Assembly: GCA_003116995.1 (NCBI GenBank)
Contig: BDSL01000030.1
Location: 248,001-312,000, forward strand
From: Yamagishiella unicocca
Lineage: Eukaryota > Chlorophyta > Chlorophyceae > Chlamydomonadales > Volvocaceae
DNA length: 64,000 nucleotides
Direction: 5' to 3'
Below, one piece after another: positions 47,063 through 59,591 of this stretch. The first letter of the stretch is position 1. The number at the start of each line of letters is the position of its first letter. The notes below the pieces were generated by a model. It had not been told where the DNA came from, searched no databases, and saw only the letters and a list, made by a program, of their open reading frames with translations. Both the position numbers and the translations under genes were made by a program.

Positions 47063-50000
47063 TTACTTGACCTGGATGATTCCCGCGCCCACCAGCTTGT
47101 TGATCTTGGCCATGATCTCCGGCGTCCGCAGGTGCTTCTGGGCGCCCCGGGGGTCCTCTTGGAAGTCCCGCAGCACCTGCTGCATGATGGGGTCCTTCAG
47201 GATGTTCTGCACGTCGGGGTCAGACAGCGAGCGAGCTTGCCGCTCCTTGACCTCCTCCGGGCTAGCCTGGCCAGTGGCAAAGCTGCAGGGGAGCGGCGCA
47301 GGAGCGGAGGCGTGTGTTGGTTAAGAAATGAAACGAGGGGGCGCATGCCGTGGTGTGTAGCTGGTCCGATAGCATGGCGATGCTGACACCCGGGCGTCAA
47401 CCGTGCCATCAGGTCGCAGGTCGGTGCCCACAATGTTAAACCGTCAAAGAGGATACTGGTAGCACGGGGTGTCGAACTGCACACAGACCGCGGTGGATGC
47501 CAGGCAAAGTCCGCGCCCGCCCAGCATCGTGCGGCAAAGGGGAGGTGCTGGCCGCCGTCCTATTTAGGTACTGGTTGTGCAGTAAATGGTATAGATGTCG
47601 CCGCCGCCGCCAGGAGACCCCAGCCGACCCCAGCCGCGCCCGCAGGCCCCTCACCGGCTGACGGCCTCGATGGCCCGCTGCACCCCCTCCTGGAGCTCCG
47701 CGTTGTCGGGCTCGATCTCCAGACCCTTCTGGTACGTCTCGATGGCCTTGTCGTACTCCTTCATGAAGTACTGCAGCGTGCCCTTGCGGCTGTAACCCTT
47801 GACGAAGTCGGGTTTGAGCTCAATGCACTTGTCAGCGGCCTGCGTGTGCTCGCAGCAACCGGACACAGGCGAGTTAGGGCCGGGGCACGACGGCCGCGGC
47901 ATGACATCACATGACGTGACGTGACATGACATCACATGGTACCTCATGACGTCACATAATATCACACGACGTGACATAATATCACATGACATGGCATCAC
48001 ATGACATCACTTCGCACGGCGTCACATGGCATCATGACATCACATGAAATGTTGAAATCCCCTCATCCACTCCGCCGCGGGCGAGGGCTCCTCGGCAAGC
48101 GCCGCGCCGTCCTCATCGCAGGTACCAGCTTGCGAGGACAAAGAACCCAGCGGGGCTGATAAGGCTAGCAAGGCAGGTACGGCCGCGCCCGCCGAGGACG
48201 ATCTAGGTGGTGCGCAACGGCTGACGGCGGCCCAGCGGCTCACCTTGACACCATCTGGGTAGGCACCGAGCTTCGTGAAGCAGGCGGCGAGGTTGGAGTA
48301 GAGCTTGTAGGCCTCGGGGTTGACGGCGGGTGGACCGCGCTTGAGCGCCTCCTCGTATGCCTTGACGGCCTGCGGGAGGACAGCGTGCGGGGTGTACTTT
48401 GCTGTGGGGCGACGCAACAGGTGCAGCAAGCCCACGTTGCCGTGGAAGGGGAATCCGCGAGTACTTTGGCGGAGGGGTTTAGGACTTCGTCAATAGCACT
48501 CCACACCTTGCATCACTGCGACTCCAGCTATCCCCCTCCACACCTCCCTCCCTTCCACTCCTCCGGATCTACTCGCCACCCCCCCCATTCCCCCGCACAA
48601 CGCCCTCCCCACGCGCGCACCTCCGGGTAGCGCTGCTCCTTAAACGCCGTGTTGCCCTTTTCCCGCTCCACCTCCGCCAGCTCCATGTTGATGTAGGCCT
48701 GCTCGCGCTGCTCCTTGAGCGTCCTCTCCGTCTTGTTGAGCAGCGTCAGGGTGTCCGCGGTGCGGTGCTCCATGAGGGACTTGTTGTAGGCGGCGATGGC
48801 GTCCTCAAGCCTGGAGGGGAGGAGGGGGGGGGGATCGTGCACAGGGGTTCACGGATAATGCCCGGGAGGGGTGGCGGTGCGGATCGAGCTGATCGGGAGG
48901 AGAGAAGATCAGGGCGACTGTCACGGCCTGGGGACCTCTCAAGCGACGAAAGTCTAGATATGCCGCCACGGTAGCAGCTGATGGACAACAATTTAGGTAG
49001 TCTGGAGGCGTGTTTAGCAGCCAGACAGCCAGCGAGGGTCACTTGCGGCGTCGTCATGGCACGCCGAGGCCTTCCCCGTCTTCCCACTGGACCTAAGCCC
49101 AGCCCTTGCTTTCATCCGCGGTCCCCAACGTCCCTCCCTGTCCAGGTTTTCAACACGCTCGCAGCCCCTGCCTGCAGCCAGCCCCTGCCTGCAGCCAGCC
49201 AGGCACCCTCGTGCCGGTGTGCCTCTCCGACGCACCTGCCCAGCTTCACCAGGGCGTTGCCCTTGCGGCTCAGTGCACGAGCGATGAGCTTGAAGTCCGC
49301 CCGCAGCTGGTGCGCCTTGTCCACTGCGGCGTCGCAGTCCGCAATGCACTCGTCGAACTTGCCCTGCAGCGCCGGAACAGACAGCAGCAGCACGCGGCAG
49401 CGGCAGCGATGGCAACAGCAGCAGCATACCGGTAAACAGCTGTACGGCGCCGCCAGGGACCGGCACGCGCTGGGCCGGCGGGGTCTCTGTCGCCAGCCGT
49501 GCACTTCTCATTAGTGTAGTGCCCAAGCCAGCTCAAGGCATTAGTGAGGGATGTGGGGCCGCGATTCTCCCTCAAGCCAGCGCGCCGCTAGCGCGCGCTT
49601 CAGACGTGAAGGCGGGAAGGCCAAGCGAATCGACTTGCAGCGCAATGGGAAACGCCGAGAGGCGATTAGCCCAAAGCAGTAGCCGCGCAAGAGGAGTATA
49701 TTATTATTGCAGTGTGGGAAACGTAGCGAACCTCCGGACTTGTCTGGCACGCTGCAGCCGCCAAGGCACGCCCCTCAAATTTCCCCTTCCCACCCCGACC
49801 TCCCCCGGTGCCCACCTGCTCGAAGAAGACCGCCGCGCGGTTGGTCAGGAACGTGACGTCACCGTCGTACAGCTCCAGGGCTTTGTTGTAGTGCGCGACG
49901 GCGGTATCGAACTCCTTCTTCTTGTAGGCCTCGTTACCCGCCTCCTTCTCTTTGAGCGCCTCAGCTTTCTTGGAGGCAAGCTCCCGCTCCTCCTCATTCG

Positions 50001-53000
50001 CCGCCGCCTGGGCAGCCTGCTCCGGAGTGGGCTCCGGCTTGGGCGCCTGGGGCAGAGAGAGAGGGAGGGACAGGCAGCAGGGCGCGGGCTGTAGAAGCAG
50101 GGAGGCGTGTTGGGAGGGGGCCGACGGGGCAGCGGCCGCCTCGTGGAGAGGTGTTCTGGCGGCCCTGTGTCGGGCAGAAGTATGATGCGCTGGGGCCCCC
50201 GACGACGCAGCTACATTTCGATGACGGGCGCATGACGGTGGAGCATGTGTACGGGCAAGCTGTGAAACGGCGCAGCGAGATACCGGGCAGGATGAAACGG
50301 CCGTGGAGGCAGCCCTTCAGGCGGGCACGAAGGGGTGGTGCTGGCTCCGGTTCAGGCCCGTCGCCAGGCGGTCCGCCGTCCCCGCCCCACCCCTCTTCGC
50401 TGTCCCCATTTGTTTTCCAGCATGGCTTCGGTTCACGGGATTTGCGCTCTACCCTGCTACCTCTCCCCGCCCCCGCCCCTGCCCCGCCCCGCCCCACCCT
50501 GCCCCTCACCTCACTGTGCGAGTGCGCGCCCGCCTCGCATTTGGAGTGGTCGTGGTGCTCGTGCGTGTCCTCTGTCGGCATACCGCTCATCTTGATGCCC
50601 AGAGCGAGCTCCAACACCTGGCAGGGGAAGGAAGAGAAGCAGCAGCGTAGCGCGTGCCGACCGATAAGGCAGCGAGCGGAGCCTCGACGAGCCGTCCCCC
50701 CGCCAGCCCAAACCCCCCTGCTCCTCCCCGCCTCCCTTGCCTCCGTCCTGCCTCCACCCTCCTGCTGCCCCCCCCCGAGCTCACCAGCTGCATCCGCGAA
50801 TCGTGCAGGTAGGCGTTGATCCTTCCCGGGTCCGCCTGCACGTCCGCCAGCATGCGCATGAAGTCGGGTTGCTGCAGCAGCGCCTTGCCGCGCGGGTCCA
50901 TGGCCAGCTTCATGATGACCTCGGGCGAGCCGAAGAGGTTGCGGGGGCGGGAGGAGGCGGAGCGCGCCTCGTCCAGTCCGGACTTGAGCTGCTCGTTTGC
51001 GGGGTCCAGCTTGAGGCCTGCAGGTGGTCGCGGTGGGCGGGGGGGTGCGGTGGGCGGTGGGCGGCGGTGGGCTTCGAGGAAGCGTCCACCTCGGCGGCGG
51101 TGGGCGGTGGGTGGCGGTGGTGGCGGTGGACGGGTGGCGGTGGTGGCAGTGGCGGTGAACAGGTGGTGACGGAAGGCGGTGTTGGGCGAGCTGGGGGAGA
51201 GGAGACGCGTTTCCGCCCCTGCGGATTTGCAGCGACGAAGGAGCCTTCGAATTTGCGGCTGCTGGCCTAGTGTACATATATGTTGGACAGTTTAGATACG
51301 CCCCGTGTGCCGGGGGCGTGGGAGGACCCCGCAGTGGCTCCCTGCCCAGACGTCACGCCGCCCCCCCCCCGCCGAACACTAACATCCTCGCCCCTTTCCT
51401 TCCCGCAATGGCACACGGCTGTGCGGGCGCCTGCGGGTGGCTGCTCCCGGGCATGAAGCGACCTGGCCAGCCAGCGACCCGTGATGCCGCCTGATGCCCG
51501 CGAGGGGGAACGCCGCCTCGGACGCAGGCTGAGGCCAAACGCGAAGGCTATGCGCCCTGCCATCTCCACACTGCCCTGCAATATGCTCAAGCTGAGGTTG
51601 TACTGCGCTAGCGCGAAGAATGCAAAGCCCACGCTATTCTTCGGCGACCCCACGTGGCCGTTGTACCGATCCTCCTGTCCGCCCGTTCGTACCCTTCTCG
51701 TACGCCTCCACCGCCTCCGGAAACTCGCTGAGGCCATGGTACGCGGCCCCCAGGCGGCTGTAGCCCTTGGCCCAGTCCGGCTTGATCTCCACACACTACC
51801 ACGGGGTGCAGCGCGGGAGGGCGGGGGCGGGCAGAAAGCGGCTGTGATCCGGGGGTGCGGCTGGGGGTGCGGAAAGCGGCTGTGATCCGGGGGTGCGGCT
51901 GGGCAATCAGCACCGCGTGAACGGGTTCAGACGGCTTCACATGAGTTCCGGGTCAGAATGTGTGGTGTCATCCATGGAGTGGGGTATCGCCGCGGCAGGG
52001 TGCATCGAGACGGTGACGACAATATCGTGCGCAAACACGTGCTGCATGCTTGTGCCTTGCCTGGAGGAGCAGTCCCAGGGATCCCGATGCGTCGGATCGG
52101 TGTGCGGCGGCGGTGAAAGCAGGTTCCCGAGCAGCCGGCGGTCGCTCCCTTGACCGATACGAGATCGCGTTTTGGACGGACAGTACCAACCCCCTCAACG
52201 ACCGTACTCTGCCACAGCTGTCAAGTCAACAGACAGCCGCACGCGAGTGGTCTTGTGCAACTACGCGACCAACGCGCTGTTTCTTCCGCCCACGAAACCG
52301 CAGCCGCGGCGCCCTCATGAGCCACATCTCCATTTGCAATCGCTCCCGGCCGGTATCGACAGGATCCCAGCCTCGGCCGTTTACCCCCACCGCTGCGACT
52401 GCACAGTTTGGCTCCACGCCCATTGCGGCCCTTGTGACCCCCCCCCACGGCACAACCCGCGAAACCCGCCAACAAACGCCGATGGAAGCCGAAGCTACGC
52501 CTAGAGACGTCACACGCCACAGCATGTATCAACCGCGGGGTATAGCTGCCCTCCCGCACCTCCCTGAAGTGCGCCCTCCCCCCCACCCCTGCGTTGCTTT
52601 GCGGCTGCCATATTCATGCCGCGCTCCCTTGTGACAAGTCAGTGCCCTGTCGCCGTCTGATCGACCGCCTATCATGTGACCACACCGGCCGCGTACACGC
52701 CAGTCGCCTATACGAGAATGCCGCTCATGCAACACAAACCCTGCTGCCACAAGGCTCTGATCGATGCATGAGGGCCGGCTCACCTTTTTGGCATCGTCGA
52801 GGGCCGCTGCGTAGTGCTTCAAGCTGGCCTGCAAGTGCACCGGGGTTCCATGTTTTCGTCTGGAGGCAAGGGCTACAGCACACTCTCTTGTGTCAACCCC
52901 TCCATCTCCAGGCCGAACAACCCACACACGGCCGAAGTTAAGGGAGAAGGTTGCTATGGGGTGGATCAGAAGCACGGTAATGGTCACTGGCCGCCGACAC

Positions 53001-53250
53001 GGTGCACGCACACAAGACCGTGCACTTACGTGCGCCGCCGAGCGGTTGCTGTAGAGGACATGGTTGCTGGGGTCCACCTCAATAGCCTCAGTAAAGAACT
53101 TGACGGCGTCATCGAAGTTCCCCGCCGAGAAAGCGGCGTTGCCCTTCGCCTGCGCTCCATCGACAAGCACTCGTCACGCCCACAGTGCAACTTGGCTTCC
53201 GCCACAACCCTTATTACTAGTAACCGTAATACCTTGAGCTCGTCAGCCAT
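47063..53250 (-). CDS. STI1: STI1/HOP, HSP70-HSP90 organizing co-chaperone
   Basis: Twelve exons close in phase to 568 residues, the usual HOP length: 53250-53233, 53149-53030, 52828-52784, 51795-51693, 51017-50785, 50617-50510, 50046-49816, 49363-49236, 48810-48621, 48369-48244, 47839-47655 and 47282-47063. TPR1 (~6-115) has [21 protein letters not shown]1 (~130-180) has [23 protein letters not shown]2A has [23 protein letters not shown]2B has [20 protein letters not shown], and DP2 ends in [17 protein letters not shown]. The protein bridges HSP70 and HSP90 in the cytosol through TPR clamps that bind EEVD tails. A His-rich stretch ([18 protein letters not shown]) follows DP1. The first coding exon is only 18 nt. 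A heat-shock element lies upstream. Confidence 0.96.
47899..48050. repeat. Degenerate CATGACATCACATGACGTGA repeat in STI1 intron
   Basis: An AT-richer tract in the intron between exons 10 and 11 repeats variants of ATGACATCAC and ATGACGTGAC. It includes a perfect TGACGTCA palindrome near 47947. Copies are irregular in length. Confidence 0.85.
51019..51170. repeat. GGTGGGCGGTGG-type simple repeat in STI1 intron
   Basis: The intron between STI1 exons 4 and 5 carries a G-rich tract of GGTGGGCGG and GGTGGCGGTGG variants on the plus strand, C-rich in the transcript. It has no coding content. Confidence 0.8.
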
Positions 53251-53419
53251 ATTGGATGACGCCTATATGCCGATCACGATAATCCAAGCTAAATGAAATG
53301 AGGATCTGCGGCTTACGCAAGCTGCGATTGGGCGCGAAAACGGAAGCAATAGCTCTTTCAGGAGTAAGTGAAAAGACGAGACAGATACGCGTAAATGACG
53401 ACAGGATTGGGAAGGATCC

Positions 53420-53434
53420 TTTCGGGAAGTTTCG
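53420..53434. promoter_or_regulatory. Heat-shock element between STI1 and the small membrane protein gene
   Basis: TTTCGGGAAGTTTCG fits nTTCnnGAAnnTTC exactly, three inverted 5-bp units. It lies about 170 bp from both divergent start codons. STI1/HOP is a classic HSF1 target, so the position supports heat induction of STI1 and perhaps of its neighbour. Confidence 0.65.
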
Positions 53435-53599
53435 GGTGGAAGTGGGCGTTTGTCGTACGTGCCTCGCTGTAAGCCAACCAGTACGCCCGCTATCGTAGTT
53501 AGTAACATCTGGTCACGCCAACTTATTTACCAAAGTGTCTGCTGTTTTGTTCGGATAAAAATCGAGTTGAGTTCGGAGTTGATCATTCTCCGGGAAGCC

Positions 53600-53994
53600 A
53601 TGTCGCTGTGGGGCTACATTATAGCAAGTACATCGCAAAGTCCAACGCGCCTTGTTACATTTGGAGCGATATGCATTGGCGCGACGTGGCTCATCGGCTC
53701 CGCATTCAGCACCGCCACGACAAGTGGCCTTGACCTGAAGCAGAGGAAGGTGGCGACGGAGGAGATGTCATATGAAAACAAGGTGTGGCCTTGGGCCCGC
53801 GGACTCAGAACGAGTGCCGTTCTAACCCGGTCCACACACTCATCCCCCTCCCCGCACCCAACCAAATGACCTTCATTCGATCGCAGCGCCTGGCGACTGC
53901 ACAGCAGCAGCGCTTGAGCGCGATGCTCAGGGATGTCAACGAGGGGCGAGGCGACGACCACTGGAAGGCGGCTATGCGGTGCGAAGCGGTGTGA
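53600..53994 (+). CDS. Small single-pass membrane protein (96 aa), unknown
   Basis: Two exons, 53600-53782 and 53887-53994, join in phase (GT-AG, phase 0). The protein starts MSLWGYIIASTSQSPTRL. It has one likely membrane segment, VTFGAICIGATWLIGSAFS, at about residues 20-38. A charged tail follows with QQQRLSAMLRDVNEGRG, ending in a KAAMRCEAV terminus. The size and shape resemble small inner-membrane proteins of mitochondria or plastids, but I recognise no family. It is divergent from STI1 across 349 bp that carry a heat-shock element. Confidence 0.6.
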
Positions 53995-54452
53995 TATTGA
54001 GCCTTAGTCGAGCCCGAAGCTGACCATATTGCAGCTGATGGCCTGCAACCCCATGGCAGATATAATTTACATTTCCCCAGCGACCCCAATCCGCATGGAC
54101 TCTACAGGCCGCATGGCAACCAGCAATTCCCGTGAACTCCCCTGTTGCTCCACAGGGGAACGGTGATGCCACATCCGCTCGCCGAGAACAAAACGGAGGG
54201 TCTAGACAAGGAGCGGCTGGCGAGAGCTCTTCGCGACGCCAAGCAATAAGGGGTGACCAGCCAAACAGTCCTGCCGAATCTACGCAAAGTAAAACAGCGG
54301 TGTACAATAGGCGATCCCACTGCCGCGGAGGGGTTATGCATGACCACTCGGCGCCAGCTCCACGTATGCGCAGCGGGACGATACCAGGGCACAGTCCGGG
54401 GGCTCTACGGCACCAGCGCAACAAGCAGTGGGTCCGTGAGGCGCGCCCGTGC
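53995..54452. other. Convergent 3' region of small membrane protein and NBS1
   Basis: The two genes end tail to tail across about 460 bp. No coding feature is supported. Confidence 0.45.
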
Positions 54453-57400
54453 TCAGCTTCTTCGGGGAGCTTTTGGTGGCTTCTTGGACCCCACTTCGGC
54501 GTTTTTGAACATCTCATCCGCTCGCCGCTTGTTCTCGGCTCTGTCGTGTTCCCGCCTGCAGCGAAAACAGGATGGCCACGCCACCAAGCGCACCCGGCGT
54601 GAAGTGAACGAACTGCGGATCAGGTGGCGGCTCATTATGGCTTCAGGGCGGGCTTACAGGCCTTGTTCCTGTCGTCTGGCAAGCAAGGAGCTCAGCCGTT
54701 TTCAGGTCCGAGTACGTCGTATCTGAGGATTATCGGCACCCCCCGAATGGAGTTGAACGAAATCCACCACCCCGGTTTCACCAGCCCAGCCCTGCCAGCC
54801 CCTTTCCGCCCAGCGACGCCACATGCGGCAGGCGATACCGCGCTACACGACGCCCCCAGCTGACCGGCTAGGCACCCCCCCGTCATCACACGATACCTGA
54901 GGTACGCCTCCGCCTCCGCGTTGCCCAGGAAGTTGTCGATCAGAAACACTGGCAGGGGCTGAATGTAGCTGGCCGCCAGCTGGCCGCCCTGCTTGCGGAA
55001 CAGCTTGAAGTCCCGGGGCGCGTCTCCGCCGTCTCCAGGAGCCTCCATGGGGTCACCGCTGCCGTACGGGTCCGCGCTGCTGCGCCGGCAGCGCGAGGGC
55101 AGCTGGTCGGGCGTAGGCGCGAAGAGGTCCGCCTCCAGCACCACCTGCGCCGAGGCGTCGAGTACCTCGGGCACCTCCTCTTTGACGCGCGCTGCGAGGG
55201 TGATGTCGACGTCGTCTGCGGCCCCTTTGCGCTTGGATTTGGACGAGCCGCCTGCCCGCGTCGACACCGGTTCCTCCTTCATGGCCGCGGCCGCTGGCGC
55301 CACCGCCGCTGCTCTCCCGCCCGCACTGCTGCGGCGAGCTCCGCGACTCTGCGGCTGCTGGGTCATCCAAGGGGCCTCACCCTCCTGCTCGTGCTTGACG
55401 GTACCCACCTGCGTGGGGGCCTGGGTCGTGTTCTGGTGGCCGGAAGGCGCCGGGGCTGCTGCTAACCGGCTGGGCGCGGGGGCACTTGCAGCCGGCACGA
55501 CTGTGGCGGCGATGGGCCGGACAGTGCCCTGGTCCAATCGCCGCCGCTTGGTGGGCGGAGCGTCCTCGTGCGCGAGGTTGCTGTCGGACAGTGGAACCTC
55601 CACACCCGCCCCGGCGTGGTTGGGTTCTGAGGGGTGTGGTGAAGCACGGAGGGGGGCGAGGCGACAGGGGCCGCGGTGGTGAGGGTGTAGTGGGCAGGTG
55701 CGAGCGGAGGTGCAGGAGGGCGCATGCGGGCTGCTAGGAAAGGCGCACGGGGAGAGGGTGGAGCGGGGGAGGTCAGCGCTGTTCATTTGGGCCGATGATG
55801 CTCCAACGCCTTGTTGGGAGGTGGACGGCAGGTGCCAAGCATGCGCTGGACTAGGACACATTGTCCAAGTGGCGCAAGCCATATGTGGCGCAAGCCGTGC
55901 GTGTAACCACGATTATCGTGCATGATGTACCCGTATGTATGATGATAAACCCCATGCATGATGTACCCGTAATGCATGCGGGCCCGAACACAACCCCTAT
56001 GAGCACGAGCTATGGGTGCGTGCCGCCACACTGGTTCCACTTGTAAGCCTTGTACGCAAGTGGCACCTGACGATCAGCAGACGCATGTTGCTGCTGGATA
56101 CAAACACGCGACAACGCCGCGTCTAAGGCTGCACACAAACCTCACCCCCAGAGCTCCCTTGGTCGCCCTGCACTATGCGGCCTGCGATGCGCAACTGCGG
56201 AACAACCGCCCCAGGAATGTCCTCTTGTGAGGCCTGACGTGCGCCCACGCCCCGCCGATGTCCCATGCCTTCTGGGACCCCAATCGTCATCGCCCTGGGT
56301 TTGTCGGCCGTGGATTCGCGGATTTGTACCGTACCATCCTCCAGGTGTCCGAAGACTATGCACCAGCTACACTTCCCCATGTCGAGTAACCGGTTCTTTT
56401 CTGTAGCCCCTCCTGCACGGGGGTTGGGTGGGTACCAAGTGCAAACAGCCAGGACCTACCCTCTGGTCTTCTTGCCGCCATCATCCAGCCGTTCACCGGC
56501 ACCGCCGGTTTCGTGTCGAACGAAGTCGTGCCGTCCTGCGAGGTCCCCGCCCCGCTCTGCGGTGCACTCCCGTGCGCGCCTATCCGCAACCGGGAGACGG
56601 TCGCGGCAAGTGTCAATGGCTCCTGCACCTGCGATCAACAGCACCGTGAAGCGTCAGCCTCGTCGCTTAACAGCCTTACTGAGCGAGTGTGCACAGAATG
56701 AACATTGGAAAAGGGGTGTAAGGACACTGTCAGCAACTCGTCCTTGCACGAAATCCCCTCGCAAACCCGCCTCCGGGTGCCTAAGCAACGGCTGCCTGGC
56801 GGCGTTGCTGGACCGCGACCGCTAGCCTAGCACAGCCTTGGGGACTTTGGGTCTGTTGACGTCGACGTACCTTGCACGCAGCTTGTCCAGCGCTTCCACT
56901 TGTTCCGATCCTCTGCTCCACCACCTCTCCGTGCGCCGCTCCGTCATCGTCCTCCGCCTCCTGCGTCATGTCCGAGTCGGCCTGCTCCGCGGACGACCCT
57001 GGCCCTGCTGCACCAGCAGCCGCCTGGCCGGCAGCCTGGCTGCTCCGGGCGTTGCCCACCAGCTTATGTACAGCGGCCGCATCCGCGTTCAGGATGCACA
57101 TCTGCGGCCAGTCGGGAACCAGACGTGTCGTGAACATCACTCCATTAGCCTAAGATGACGCCCTAGCGCCAACTCCCCGGTGGAGGGTGAGGAGCAGCCG
57201 TCACCTCTCCGTGCCACGGCATATGCGCCTGACTGCCACTCCAACGTCCGCCATGCGGTCTGGACATCCGCGCTGAACCCGCCCGCACCCCCGCCGTCCA
57301 AGGCGCACCCACCAAGAGCTGCTCAGCGCCAAGCGCAGCGCCGTGGCCGTCTTCAGTTTCCGGGCCGTCCACCATCACCACTGTCGCGCCGCCCAGGACG

Positions 57401-59375
57401 TGCCCCTGCGCGCTGGTCACAACCTTCCCTCCCAAGTCTGTGAGGAGGCCAGTCAGGCCAGCGTCCTGAGGGTGCCCATGGAGGAAAGGATTTGGTGGGG
57501 GTCAGCAGGCACTTCCGGTAAAGGGACAACTAATTCGCGGTGATGACAGGGGCCCGTTTATCGGTGCAAAACTCCAAATACTCCTCGCCCGCGACCCACC
57601 CGCCAGTTGCTGCTGAACCCAAAGGTGAAGCCATTGAGGAGGCAGTGCCACCTGCTGGCGGGCGGCTTCCTAGGCACCCTGACGGGCGGTTGCGCGGGAC
57701 CCAGTAGAAACTCGGTAACTTGGCCGGGCTCCGGCAGCGGCCCTGTCAACAGCCCCGCTGCAGCAACGTGCCGTAGCCTGCAGGGCCAGCAGCATGGTCG
57801 GGGCCTCGACGAATGCGGCCCGTGGCCAGCACGCCGCAGCTCGACTTGCTACACGCAGCAAGGTAGGTCGCTTTTACGCCACACAACTGTTAGCTCCTAA
57901 GCCTCATCGAGCTGTTTGGCGGCAGGAATACAGCCGTAAAGGTCGTCCAGTCCTGGCGGGTTCATGGTAGCCGCCTAGTGGCAGCGCCGCTCCTGCTTTC
58001 CGTGCCTATCAACCGAGCCGCAGCTCGTAGATCAAAGCTACCAGGCCCAACTACTCATGTGCTCCGCAACGCCCCAATGGTATCCCCCCGTGCGCACCAG
58101 TCCAGCCCGGCGAACAGAGTTCCCCGAAGCGCTCCATGGACCAGAGCAGGCCAGATGGAGTCCCCGGCCCCGTACAGCACGTGGGTGACGTCGTCGTCGA
58201 ACACGTGCGTTAACCGCGCTCCTGCAGAGGCATAGGCCGGGAACACGGTAGCAAAGTCGTCGCATTCAGGCAGCCTCAAGACCGCGCCTGCGGCTGACGA
58301 TGGCACACATTTTCCCAGGCCTTGACACTCTGAGAGCTCCGGTGACAAGGGACGTAGCACGGTGGCGAAAGACCAGCGAACAATGCAGCGCAAACTGTGC
58401 AACGTAGTTCTCGCCCAGCACGCCTGCCCCCCCCTCACCTGCGCGTCCCGCGGCCTCCCTCACATCGCTTAGGTCCGGGTGGTCCGGGTGCACAGCGACC
58501 ACCAGCGGAAACTCCTCGATACTTTCGCAGGCCAACGCAGGGATCGCCGGGAGACATTTGGGTAGAAGGTAGGAATCACGTCGTCAAACTCGATCCATAA
58601 CGGCTCGATTTGAAAGCGCACCATATCCAGCGCGGTGCTTTAGGGTGCGCATCATGCCCCGGGAACACACACACCCGCCACCGTGCAGCACTCAAAAGCC
58701 AATGCGTGGGGAGCAGTTATGTATGTAGGACCATCCAACGAGTTCCCACTCGACGTCTGCCAACCCACATGAGGAACGTCTTGGGCGCCAGCTGCACCAA
58801 GTCCCCTTCGCTCAGCTCCTGTGCACCGCCAGCGGCCATTTTCTGCCCGTTGATGGTCGTACCAAAGCGGCTCCTGTCTGCATGCGTTGCGGGCTGGCGT
58901 CATAAGCCAGCTAACGCTCATGTACATGGATGAGGCTTGGCTTCCGGGGCAGTCACAGAGCAGCGGGGCCCAGGCACTTGCGGAGCTGATCCGTGCAACG
59001 CCCGCGGTCCTTACATATATCCCATGGGCTAGTCGTGAACGACTAGGTTGCGGATATACCTTATGCAATGTGTGCGAGGGAGGGGGGAGGCCTAGGGGAA
59101 GCACCCCTGCCCGCACGGCGCAGCCCAGCGTGGTATGTACCTTCAAGTATTAACCGGTTTGGACGGCCGCCAGGACTTTCATCTACTTCCACACGTAATA
59201 CCGCGTGGATTTTGCTCACGCTCTTTTCGGGCACGACTATGTCGGGCTTGGTGTCAGCCTTCGCAGGCGGGCGGCCGACGGTGATTTCTCGCTGCTGTCC
59301 TGGGTCCCCCGCCGTGATAAGGAAGCTGTCGGCCTGCCGCTGGCCACCAATCTCGACATTAACGACCCACACCAT
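54453..59375 (-). CDS. NBS1: Probable nibrin/NBS1 (FHA-BRCT, MRN complex)
   Basis: Supported exons are 59375-59141, 58877-58769, 58521-58439, 58221 to ~58100, a block near 57460-57310, 57149-56871, 56628-56460, 55626-54897 and 54555-54453. Joins near 58.1-57.5 kb and 56.4-55.7 kb are unresolved. The first two exons form an FHA domain with VGR, SVSKIHA and TTINGQKM. The join into exon 3 reads TFLIIEEFPLVV, as at the nibrin FHA-BRCT boundary. BRCT1 follows, with DDDVTHVLY and LDW, then a BRCT2-like LLTDLGGKVVTS. The C-terminus has DFKLFRKQGG, like the MRE11-binding motif, and RRADEMF. An FHA domain fused directly to tandem BRCTs with this tail is diagnostic of NBS1, the DNA double-strand-break sensor with MRE11 and RAD50. 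Confidence 0.75.
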
Positions 59376-59591
59376 CGGTCTGGATGTTCGCGCCACAAAA
59401 CTACTTTATATCCTGTGCGTGCTAAATTATTCCAACAACATGAATACATCTCTCGGAGTCGCCTCGTGGAAAAGTTGTATGGTAAGATGATTCAAATGGG
59501 GGCAAATCGGAGGGCCTTACATTAAGTGGGTGTGGAGTTGTACATGTCAGCAAATCATCCAGCTGAACTTGTTTTCCAAATAGATCGAAAC
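59376..59591. promoter_or_regulatory. Shared promoter of NBS1 and CYP38
   Basis: Only 216 bp separate the two divergent start codons, so promoters and leaders must overlap or be very short. No TATA box is evident. Confidence 0.5.

Noticed and set aside
55915..55980. Two ATGCATGATGTACCCGTA copies
   Set aside because: A minor two-copy repeat between NBS1 exons, with no sign of a regulatory or mobile element.
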